From NCBI RefSeq assembly GCF_006476605.1, contig NZ_ML636804.1, positions 186,001 to 250,000 on the forward strand: a stretch of 64,000 bases of DNA, read 5' to 3'. Below the pieces are notes generated by a model. It saw nothing but the letters and a program-made list of their open reading frames with translations. It had not been told where the DNA came from and made no database searches. Below are positions 56,801 through 64,000 of the stretch, piece by piece. The DNA comes from Brucella gallinifaecis. Its GTDB lineage: Bacteria; Pseudomonadota; Alphaproteobacteria; Rhizobiales; Rhizobiaceae. The position numbers and the translations under genes were made by a program. How positions within the stretch are numbered: the first letter of the stretch is position 1; each line of letters begins with the position of its first letter.

Positions 56801-59800
56801 GGGTGAAGGAGATGCTTCTCTTAGTAAGCTTGGTGCAGGGCGCCTGACGATATTGGGGACAGAAAATGATTATTCTGGCCCTACGATTGTCAAGGCTGGA
56901 ACTCTCGATGTCATGAGCATCAAGAATGGGGGCGAGGTAAGCAGTATCGGATCCTCAAGCGGAGATTCTGATAAGCTTGTTCTTGCTGGTGGTACCTTAA
57001 ATTATAGTGGTGGTACTGCGTCCTCAAATAGAGGTTTTACGCTAGAGGCTAACTCAACATTTGGCGTATCAGACAGCGCTAGTACCTTGACAATGAGCGG
57101 CCGCGTTGTGGGGAGTGGCCGCTTAACAAAAAGCGGCAGCGGCACTTTGGTTCTATCGGGAACCAATAGTTTCACGGGCGGCAGTGAGGTTGCAGCCGGA
57201 ATCTTGCGTGCTGGCGCGGTGAATGCTTTGGGAACCGGCGCCCTTAAAGTCGATGCCGGTGCAACTGCTGATCTGGCCAATTATAATAATACGGTTCAAA
57301 ATCTGAATGGTGCCGGTGAAGTTAAACTGGGTTCAGCGACCCTGACGGTTCAGGCTCATGGAACCTTTACGGGAAGCATTAGCGGCTCTGGTGGCTTGCG
57401 TGCAAATGGCAATACGCTGACCTTATCGGGCTGTAACAGCAGCTATACGGGCGCCACGCTGATTGCAAATGGCACTCTTTCCACTGACTGTCTCAAGAAT
57501 GGCGGAGAGGCGAGCGGTATAGGTGCGTCATCCGCTGCCGCGAATAATTTGCGTCTCGAAAATGGCACGCTTATCTATACGGGTGGCAGTGTCGATACTG
57601 ACAGAGGTCTCTCACTCACCGGAAATAACAGCACTATTTCGGTTGCAGATATCAACACAGTGCTGGAGTTTAAAGGAACGATTGTCAGCAATGTTCCAAC
57701 TTCCGGAAATCTCGTGAAGCTGGGTGATGGTACGCTCGTACTCTCTGGCAATAATCAATATGGTGGCTCGACCTATGTGCGTGGTGGTACTGTGCGTGCC
57801 GGGTCCACGTCAGCTTTTGGCAATAGCTCCGGTGGCCTCTTTATGGATAGGGCGAATGGCATTGCTGATTTGAATGGTTTCAGCAATGCTGTTGGTTATC
57901 TTAGCGGCGGCTCCACGTTAGAGCAAACTGGTAATATATCGCTGGGAACGGCAACGCTGACCATTAGTGATGGTCGTGGTCAAACCTATGCGGGCATGAT
58001 TTCAGGCGCTGGCGGGGTTGAAAAGGCAGGCGTTGGATCGCAGACACTGACTGGTCTGAACAGTTACACTGGCTCAACCGTGCTGACGGGTGGCGTGCTG
58101 ATTGTTGATACGATCAGGGATGGAGGCAGCAACAGTTCAATTGGCGCCTCTGGTGCACAGGCCGGCAATCTCACGCTCAATGGCGGCGAACTGTCTTATA
58201 TTGGTGATGGCGACACGACGGATCGTCTTTTCACACTTGGTAAATCAAGCGCGATCTCGTCTTCTGGTACAGGAGCGCTGGTATTCAACAATACTGCAAG
58301 CATGGCTTTTATCAGCCCGGATACTTCAGGCACGCTTACGCTGGCGGGGAGCAATCAGGACAGCAACATTTTTGGAATTAAAATTTCCGATAATGGGACA
58401 GCACAGACGTCATTAATAAAAGACGGCAGCGGAGTCTGGAATGTTGCAAACGCGGCCAATAGCTATACCGGTTCGACTTCGATTGAAGAAGGCACGTTGC
58501 AGGTTACAAAAATTGCAGATGGTGGTCTGGCGAGCAGCCTTGGATCATCCTCCAGTGATGCTTCAAATCTGATCATCCAGGATGGCGGCATATTGAGCTA
58601 TGTCGGTTCCGGTGACACGACCAATCGTCGGTTTTCCCTTGGGGCCGGGATAACGAGCATTGATTCATCCGGGTCTGGTGCGCTGGTCTTTTCCAACGAT
58701 GCCGCCGTTGAAATGCTGAATTCAGGCCAGCCACATATTTTTGTTCTCAAAGGATCAAATACGGGTAAAAACACGATGGCTGCCGCTGTCACTGATTCAG
58801 GGGCAGGCGTTACATCGCTTATCAAGAATGATAGCGGCACCTGGGTTCTGACGGGGCAGAACACCTATTCCGGTGTCACAACTATCAATGATGGTGATCT
58901 CGTTGTTGGTGATGGTGGAACAACGGGCAAGCTGGGCACGGGCGCAATAACCGTAACCCTTGCGACTTCAAGGCTTTCGATTAATCACAGTAATACGGTG
59001 ACGATTGAAGGGGCGCTGGCTGGTGATGGCGAGCTTGCTCAGATTGGAACGGGAATGACCGTTCTGACATCGAGCGATAATTCAATTGGCAATACAATTA
59101 TCACTGCCGGTGAACTGGATGTTGCCGGAAAACTGGAAACGGACAGTTTTCAGTTGAGCGGAAATTCTACGCTGAGCGTCACCGGCACGGTTGAAGATAG
59201 AACCGGTGGCACGACACTCGTTTCAAGTGCAGGCGGTAACAGCACCATTAACGTTGCGAAAAATGGTATGTTGCGTGCGCATGGTGATCTTGGTGATGGA
59301 TCAAATACTGTCAATTTGAGCGGCACACTTGATACAGGGACTGATACCAGGCTGACCCTTGGGTCAAATGACGACAAGCTTGTTCTCAATGATGGTTATG
59401 TTGTTACTGGCGAAGGCATTGACGGGGGCTCTGGCAACCACGATGTGCTTGAGGTGAACACCACTGTGGGCCAAACGCTCGCAGGAGCGCAGTTTATAAA
59501 TTTCGATGACTTGCAGAAGAATGGTAGCGGAACGCTCACTCTCACTGGAACTCATGCCTATGCGGAGGGTGTGAGTGTCAATGCAGGCACATTGCAGATT
59601 GGCACGGGTACAACGGCGACAACACTTGATGCTGATATCAAAAACAGCAGCATTGTTGATTTCGCGCTCGATAATAATTTTTCCTATTCGGGCGATATTT
59701 CCGGAACCGGAACGGTTCAAAAGACCGGAACGGGTATCACAACACTTTCCGGCACGAATAGCTATGAAGGTGATACAGAGGTTCTCGCAGGTACATTGCT

Positions 59801-62800
59801 GATCGATGGAGATCAAACGGGTGCCACCGGGCAGACGGTTGTTCACGATCTTGCAACGATTGGCGGCAGCGGAACCATTGGCGGTGATGTTGAGATCCAG
59901 AATGGCGGCACAATTGATGCCGGTTTCACAGGTACTCAAACCAACACCTTGACGATCAATGGCAAGCTTGCACTCAACCAGAATTCCAATATCCATTATA
60001 ATCTGGGCGACAAGGATGCCATTGGTGGGCCTCTTAACAATCTGATAGACGTCAAGGGCGGCCTTATTCTCGATGGCAAGCTTACTGTCACACAGACGCC
60101 CGGCGGCGTGTTCGACTTCGGTGTTTATCGCCTGATCAATTATCAAGGCACATTGACTGACAATAGGCTTGAAACAGGCAATGCCAATTACGCTATTCAG
60201 ACGGCGATCGCCAATCAGATCAATCTGGTGAATTCTGATGGTCTGACGCTGAGTTTCTGGGACGGTGATGCCGGTCCTCATGCCAATGGCACTGTTAATG
60301 GCGGCAATGGCACCTGGCGTGTATCGGGCGACAGCAACTGGACTGATGCAGATGGAAATTACAGCGCAGCCTTTGCCAATGGCTCGGCGGCAATTTTCCA
60401 GGGAACCGCTGGCACTGTCATCGTCGATGACGGAAATGGTCAGGTTGAAGTCAAAGGCATTCAATTTGCAGTCGATGGCTATGTGGTGCAGGGTGACAGC
60501 CTTGCTCTGGCAGAGGCATCCAACATAATTAAAGTTGGCGATGGCTCTGCTGCTGGAGCAGGCTATACGGCAACAATCAATTCCGTGATTTCTGGTACGG
60601 GAGCACTGGAAAAGACGGAAACGGGCACGCTTGTTCTGGGTGGTGCAAACACCTATCAGGGCGGCACGAAAATCAGTGCTGGTGTGCTTGCCATAGCCAG
60701 CGATAATAATCTTGGTGCCAGCGCTGGCGAGATAACGCTGAATGGCGGCACCTTGCGTACGACCTCCAATATGACAACGGCGCGTGCCACATCCATTCTT
60801 GCCACAGGCGGTACAATTGATACTGCTGGTGATCTTGAGATCAGCGGAACTGTTTCAGGTGCAGGTACGCTGACCAAAACGGGTTCGGGGACGCTCACCC
60901 TGAGCGGTTACAACGACTATGCCGGTACCATTATCAATGGCGGTGCGGTATCGGTTTCGGCAGATGATAATCTCGGTATCGCAACCGGTAGCGTCATTAT
61001 AAACGGCGGTACGCTGCAAGCTGCGACGGCATTTTCCTCTGCACGGTCTGCTGTTTTGAATGCACAGGGCGGGACATTCCAGACGGATGGGTCTCTTAGC
61101 TGGTCTGGCGTGGTTTCGGGTGCAGGCGCTCTGACCAAGAGTGGAGCCGATGCGCTGATATTAACCGCTGAGAACACTTATATGGGTGGCACCACCATTG
61201 ATGCAGGTCGCTTGCAGATTGGTAATGGCGGCAATACCGGCATGATTAATGGCAATGTCATCAATAATGGCGTCTTTGCCTTCGACCGGCTTGATGATGT
61301 GACCTTCAGCGGTGCTGTTATGGGAACTGGATCATTCGAGAAGTCTGGTGGGGGAGCGCTTACACTGACTGCCACGAACAGCTATACGGGCAATACAGAC
61401 GTTTTAAATGGTGCACTCTATATTGATGGCAATCAGGCACTTGCAACGGGCGATACAACTGTAAAGGCTGGTGCAGCGCTCGGTGGTACGGGCACTATTG
61501 GCGGGAATGTATATATTGAAGCCAATGCGACGCTCACCCCGGGCGATGCCGGTGATAAACCGGGCACATTGACGATTAACGGCAATCTCGTTCTTGATGC
61601 TGCCTCAAGTCTTGATTATCGGTTTGGACAGCATGATGTGGTTGGTGGTGCCTATAATGACCTGACCATCGTGCGTGGCGATCTGACATTGGCTGGTCAG
61701 ATCAATGTAACTGAAACAGTTGGTGGTGACTTTGGTGCGGGTACTTATCGCGTCATAAGCTACGAAGGTACGCTGACTGATCATACGCTCTCCACAACAT
61801 CTCCAACCTATGTCATCCAGACGGCGGACAAGGGTGAAGTCAATCTTGTTCGTGGTGCAGATGGTATTCGCAACTTCTGGGATGGTGGAAGTTCTTCAGC
61901 TGTGAATAACAATACCGTTGATGGCGGCGCTGGTATCTGGAGTCTGGATGCTGCAAACACGAACTGGACGGACACAGACGGCATATTCAATGGCGCTTAT
62001 GATAGCGGTCAGAATGCCTTCTTTGGTGGAACAGCCGGAGTGGTGACTGTTGATGAAACCGCAGGTGATATTGTGGTTGGCGATATGCAGTTCTCCACCT
62101 CTAACTATGTGGTTGAAGGGGACAAGATCGAACTTGGCAACGCGCAAACCAATCTGCGTGTTGGTGATGGAACGGCTCAAAGTTCCGGGTACAAGACAAC
62201 AATCAAATCTGCTTTGACGGGCGACAGCACGCTTGTGAAGAATGATCTGGGTACACTTATTCTTGAGGGTGCAAACACCTATACGGGTGGAACGATCATC
62301 AGAAATGGTGTGCTTCAGATTTCTTCTGATGGAAATCTGGGTGCAGCAGGGACGCTTTTGACCTTTGATAGCGGCACGCTGATTAATACGGGCGAGATGA
62401 CCTCCGACCGTCAGATCAATCTGATCACCAGGGGCAACTTCAACACAAATGCAGATTTGGCATTGAGTGGTGTCATTGACGGTGCTGGAGGTCTTACCAA
62501 GAATGGTGCCGGCGCTCTGACCTTGTTTGGAGACAATGCCTATAAGGGTGCTACGAGTGTTAGTGCCGGCTCTCTATGGGTGAATGGCGATCAGTCGGCA
62601 GCAATGGGTTCTGTTCAGGTTTCGACTGGCGCGATTTTAGGCGGTTCCGGTACAATAGGTGGCAATGTTGATATCGCTGATGGCGGAACGCTTCAGGCTG
62701 GTGCTGCTGCTGATCAGGTCGGTACTCTGACAATTGGTGGCAATCTTGTCCTTGGGCATGACGCGAGCGTAAATTTCAAGCTGGGCTCAGCCAATGACGT

Positions 62801-64000
62801 TGGCAGTGCACTCAATGACCGGATTATCGTCAAGGGCGATATTACTCTGGACGGTATGCTCAATGTCAGTGTCAGCGATGGCGGCACATTTGGGGCGGGT
62901 GTCTATCGTCTGTTTGACTATGACGGAAAACGCTATGGTCCCGGCTTCACTCTCGGCAGCATGCCAACGGGTGATGCTTTTGTGCAGACCTCAGTCGATC
63001 ATCAGGTCAATCTCGTTTCAACGAATGGACTGGTGCTCAATTACTGGAATGGCAATGCGCAGGATCGTCAGGCAAACACGGTCAATGGCGGCAGTGGGGT
63101 CTGGCAGTCGCATTACGGCAATGATAACTGGACGGATGCTGATGCGCTTGTCGATGCGCCGTTCACCGACAATTCTTTTGCTGTGTTCCAGGGCAAGGCA
63201 GGCACAGTCACCGTGGATAATTCCACTGGTCAGGTTCAGGTCAGCGGTATCCAGTTTATGACCGATGGATATCTGGTAAACGGAGATCGCATCGAACTGA
63301 CAGGAAACCCGACGATCCGGGTTGGTGACGGCACCAGCTCAGGCGCTTCCACAACGGCTGAAATTGCATCACAATTGTTTGGTGACACGCATCTGGTGAA
63401 GGATGATAATGGAACCCTGATCCTGAGTGGCGACAATAGCTATAAGGGCGGCACGCAAATCAAGGCCGGTACATTGGCGGTTTCCAAAGACAGCAATCTC
63501 GGTGCTGCTGCTGGGGATGTCTCGCTCACGGGTGGTAATTTGCGTGTGCTTTCAAGCTTTGAGAGTGATCGAAAGCTCAATGTGATCAATAGCGGTGGCA
63601 TTTCGGTTGATGAGGCTGCGACCCTTGGCTGGAATGGCGAAATTTCTGGCTCCGGCACTTTTGACAAGTCCGGCAAGGGAACATTCACTGTCAAATCCAA
63701 CAATGAAAACTTCATGGGAACGCTTGCAGTTAATCAGGGTGCTCTTGAAGTCGATGGTGCGCTTTGCGGTATTGTCAATGTCAATTCCGGTGGCCGTCTT
63801 CAGGGAACAGGTTCGGTATGCAGCGTCAATAATTTCGATGGCGGTATTGTTGGTCCCGGCAACTCGATCGGAACCCTGACTGTTCTGGGCAATTATGTCG
63901 GTGCAGGCGGCACAGTTGAGATTGAAACCGTGCTCGGTGATGATAATTCTTCAACTGATGTGCTCAAGGTTCTGGGCAATACATCCGGTAACAGCAATGT
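53865..64000 (+). CDS. Giant autotransporter adhesin with PATR-type beta-strand repeats, 3' truncated by window edge
   Basis: The frame is open from ATG at 53865 to the window edge: 3,378 complete codons and no stop seen at the spots checked. The start has AAGGTGG upstream. The N-terminus is long and basic before a hydrophobic core (VVSFASHIAFCLLMLMAPASGEA), as in extended signal peptides of large autotransporters. The passenger is made of autotransporter-associated beta-strand repeats of the form KxGxGTLTLTGxNTYTGxTTIxxGTL, for example near 55708, 56520, 57700, 60600 and 61350. The C-terminal visible part (VNNFDGGIVGPGNSIGTLTVLGNYVG) usually precedes the beta-barrel, which should lie just outside. 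It is probably a surface adhesin or biofilm protein. Specific binding partner unknown. Confidence 0.93.
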   Translation, partial: MEVLLRYVRGGKFFISKVVANLSNDLQSFNKWRGGRVIKSRGRVVSFASHIAFCLLMLMAPASGEALYWDANKSDPGTGGSGVWNLSNSFWSASSDGVSGPYASWDNAGLNTAVFGGVAGTVTVGGSVTAGGLDFETTGYSLTGGTITLAGGTPAISAARNTVATIGSVIAGSSGVTLDGLGTVYFTGANTFTGDIFLQSGIFQAKNSSAFGNASNILRVKGDSTLRVDENSPTRSVIVDNDVDLLLTGNGTGSLQYSGGGNISLTTGVRMTNDANNYTGSTAFKGQNNGTASIYFSSVRNLGEASALGAPTTVENGTIEFSGGSQYSDRIFYTGSGDSSNRNWVFAGSTLRRFTNQGTGTLKITGDILLNRSTNFDSTNNGAGFELLGVISGGESAELGLAPSSGGTIVLGYNNTYAGKTNITNGTVIVSSLANTGSASSLGAGSSVVLTGSTLSYTGSGSSTDRNWDISNGTVLSSGTGGVTLTGNVVLSTSGGKQGLELGGSFTGVNTISGVMSGAGTITTSGSGTWEFSGSSTRTGNVDIKSGVLRLGSASGLGTVNNLTVTGGTLDLNNYDLTSGTLSGGNSTISLGSGTLTTDSSAASTYSGSITGTGGFAKLGQGTLTLTGENTYTGRTTISGGTLALDFSAAAAPQSNILSPSTSVFLDSAGLRIIGGTQAGSQTFASVDIVAGSNLIESTLGTGGSMAVNLGAINYTSGVVNFVMPANGSFHTSNPDGKLGGWAMIDSTDYAKVVNGVIVPFDETDYSLKDNAAIWQTGDIVSDSGGDPNTPFYGTVGSSVTLQGLQYTAAAASTVTIANGQTLGVDGSIMVSSNVGNKALRITGGQVTGGTANVFGVQHNSTGTFTVSSTIVDNGNPVEFVKSGTGKVILGASNTYTGATTVGKGTLSVSTIGNGGVASSIGASSADPENLRIQNATLEYTGNSAQTDRGITLVEVTGQPSNISVTKAAENLTLSGKILGEGDASLSKLGAGRLTILGTENDYSGPTIVKAGTLDVMSIKNGGEVSSIGSSSGDSDKLVLAGGTLNYSGGTASSNRGFTLEANSTFGVSDSASTLTMSGRVVGSGRLTKSGSGTLVLSGTNSFTGGSEVAAGILRAGAVNALGTGALKVDAGATADLANYNNTVQNLNGAGEVKLGSATLTVQAHGTFTGSISGSGGLRANGNTLTLSGCNSSYTGATLIANGTLSTDCLKNGGEASGIGASSAAANNLRLENGTLIYTGGSVDTDRGLSLTGNNSTISVADINTVLEFKGTIVSNVPTSGNLVKLGDGTLVLSGNNQYGGSTYVRGGTVRAGSTSAFGNSSGGLFMDRANGIADLNGFSNAVGYLSGGSTLEQTGNISLGTATLTISDGRGQTYAGMISGAGGVEKAGVGSQTLTGLNSYTGSTVLTGGVLIVDTIRDGGSNSSIGASGAQAGNLTLNGGELSYIGDGDTTDRLFTLGKSSAISSSGTGALVFNNTASMAFISPDTSGTLTLAGSNQDSNIFGIKISDNGTAQTSLIKDGSGVWNVANAANSYTGSTSIEEGTLQVTKIADGGLASSLGSSSSDASNLIIQDGGILSYVGSGDTTNRRFSLGAGITSIDSSGSGALVFSNDAAVEMLNSGQPHIFVLKGSNTGKNTMAAAVTDSGAGVTSLIKNDSGTWVLTGQNTYSGVTTINDGDLVVGDGGTTGKLGTGAITVTLATSRLSINHSNTVTIEGALAGDGELAQIGTGMTVLTSSDNSIGNTIITAGELDVAGKLETDSFQLSGNSTLSVTGTVEDRTGGTTLVSSAGGNSTINVAKNGMLRAHGDLGDGSNTVNLSGTLDTGTDTRLTLGSNDDKLVLNDGYVVTGEGIDGGSGNHDVLEVNTTVGQTLAGAQFINFDDLQKNGSGTLTLTGTHAYAEGVSVNAGTLQIGTGTTATTLDADIKNSSIVDFALDNNFSYSGDISGTGTVQKTGTGITTLSGTNSYEGDTEVLAGTLLIDGDQTGATGQTVVHDLATIGGSGTIGGDVEIQNGGTIDAGFTGTQTNTLTINGKLALNQNSNIHYNLGDKDAIGGPLNNLIDVKGGLILDGKLTVTQTPGGVFDFGVYRLINYQGTLTDNRLETGNANYAIQTAIANQINLVNSDGLTLSFWDGDAGPHANGTVNGGNGTWRVSGDSNWTDADGNYSAAFANGSAAIFQGTAGTVIVDDGNGQVEVKGIQFAVDGYVVQGDSLALAEASNIIKVGDGSAAGAGYTATINSVISGTGALEKTETGTLVLGGANTYQGGTKISAGVLAIASDNNLGASAGEITLNGGTLRTTSNMTTARATSILATGGTIDTAGDLEISGTVSGAGTLTKTGSGTLTLSGYNDYAGTIINGGAVSVSADDNLGIATGSVIINGGTLQAATAFSSARSAVLNAQGGTFQTDGSLSWSGVVSGAGALTKSGADALILTAENTYMGGTTIDAGRLQIGNGGNTGMINGNVINNGVFAFDRLDDVTFSGAVMGTGSFEKSGGGALTLTATNSYTGNTDVLNGALYIDGNQALATGDTTVKAGAALGGTGTIGGNVYIEANATLTPGDAGDKPGTLTINGNLVLDAASSLDYRFGQHDVVGGAYNDLTIVRGDLTLAGQINVTETVGGDFGAGTYRVISYEGTLTDHTLSTTSPTYVIQTADKGEVNLVRGADGIRNFWDGGSSSAVNNNTVDGGAGIWSLDAANTNWTDTDGIFNGAYDSGQNAFFGGTAGVVTVDETAGDIVVGDMQFSTSNYVVEGDKIELGNAQTNLRVGDGTAQSSGYKTTIKSALTGDSTLVKNDLGTLILEGANTYTGGTIIRNGVLQISSDGNLGAAGTLLTFDSGTLINTGEMTSDRQINLITRGNFNTNADLALSGVIDGAGGLTKNGAGALTLFGDNAYKGATSVSAGSLWVNGDQSAAMGSVQVSTGAILGGSGTIGGNVDIADGGTLQAGAAADQVGTLTIGGNLVLGHDASVNFKLGSANDVGSALNDRIIVKGDITLDGMLNVSVSDGGTFGAGVYRLFDYDGKRYGPGFTLGSMPTGDAFVQTSVDHQVNLVSTNGLVLNYWNGNAQDRQANTVNGGSGVWQSHYGNDNWTDADALVDAPFTDNSFAVFQGKAGTVTVDNSTGQVQVSGIQFMTDGYLVNGDRIELTGNPTIRVGDGTSSGASTTAEIASQLFGDTHLVKDDNGTLILSGDNSYKGGTQIKAGTLAVSKDSNLGAAAGDVSLTGGNLRVLSSFESDRKLNVINSGGISVDEAATLGWNGEISGSGTFDKSGKGTFTVKSNNENFMGTLAVNQGALEVDGALCGIVNVNSGGRLQGTGSVCSVNNFDGGIVGPGNSIGTLTVLGNYVGAGGTVEIETVLGDDNSSTDVLKVLGNTSGNSN

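Noticed and set aside
53865-64000. Tandem DNA satellite or CRISPR-like array in the Gly-rich region
   Set aside because: The repeats are degenerate at DNA level and conserved as protein, in one open frame, so they are coding PATR repeats.

Overview
The window looks like chromosomal DNA from an alphaproteobacterium of the Brucellaceae, close to Brucella, Ochrobactrum or Pseudochrobactrum. The basis is the gene content: a giant cyclic beta-1,2-glucan synthase, an Omp25/Omp31-type porin, ActS/ActR (RegB/RegA) redox regulators, MmcB, a short HRDC-less RNase D and class III alcohol dehydrogenase with FrmR. Species cannot be fixed from sequence alone. No tRNA, rRNA, CRISPR array, transposase or prophage was seen.

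Layout. 1-7.8 kb: 3' part of the cyclic glucan synthase gene. 7.9-14.3 kb: pncB, then a minus-strand run of PhzF-like isomerase, PfkB sugar kinase, short-chain dehydrogenase and a class A penicillin-binding protein. 14.6-26.9 kb: a complete, visibly AT-rich Tad/Flp pilus island in two divergent operons. The minus operon is flp-cpaA-tadD-tadG and two TadE-like genes; the plus operon is cpaB-C-D-E-F-tadB-tadC. 27.3-32.4 kb: a hydroxamate siderophore cassette with an N-monooxygenase whose reading frame is broken by one base, an acetyltransferase fused to an IucA/IucC synthetase, and a convergent RhtX/FptX-type MFS transporter. 32.5-43.7 kb: housekeeping genes (DEAD-box helicase, polA, M20 peptidase, rnd, omp25/31-like, gyrB). 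43.8-47.3 kb: a glutathione-dependent formaldehyde detoxification operon (frmR, class III adh, elaA, DUF1345, fghA) with a good RcnR/FrmR-type operator. 47.4-53.5 kb: hrpB, redox sensor kinase and regulator, mmcB and an L,D-transpeptidase lipoprotein. 53.9-64.0 kb: the first 3,378 codons of a giant type V autotransporter adhesin, still open at the window edge.

Best leads. (1) Between polA and the M20 peptidase lie three consecutive stable hairpins whose loops are C-rich and resemble anti-Shine-Dalgarno loops; this is a candidate trans-acting small RNA. (2) The siderophore monooxygenase has a one-base loss in a T tract, consistent with a pseudogene, phase variation or a sequencing error. (3) The autotransporter is built from nested repeats at two scales. 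(4) A hairpin between flp and cpaA covers the cpaA ribosome-binding site. (5) A 19-bp palindrome type recurs in several intergenic gaps. Start codons were moved from the longest ORF wherever a Shine-Dalgarno sequence or family length argued for it.
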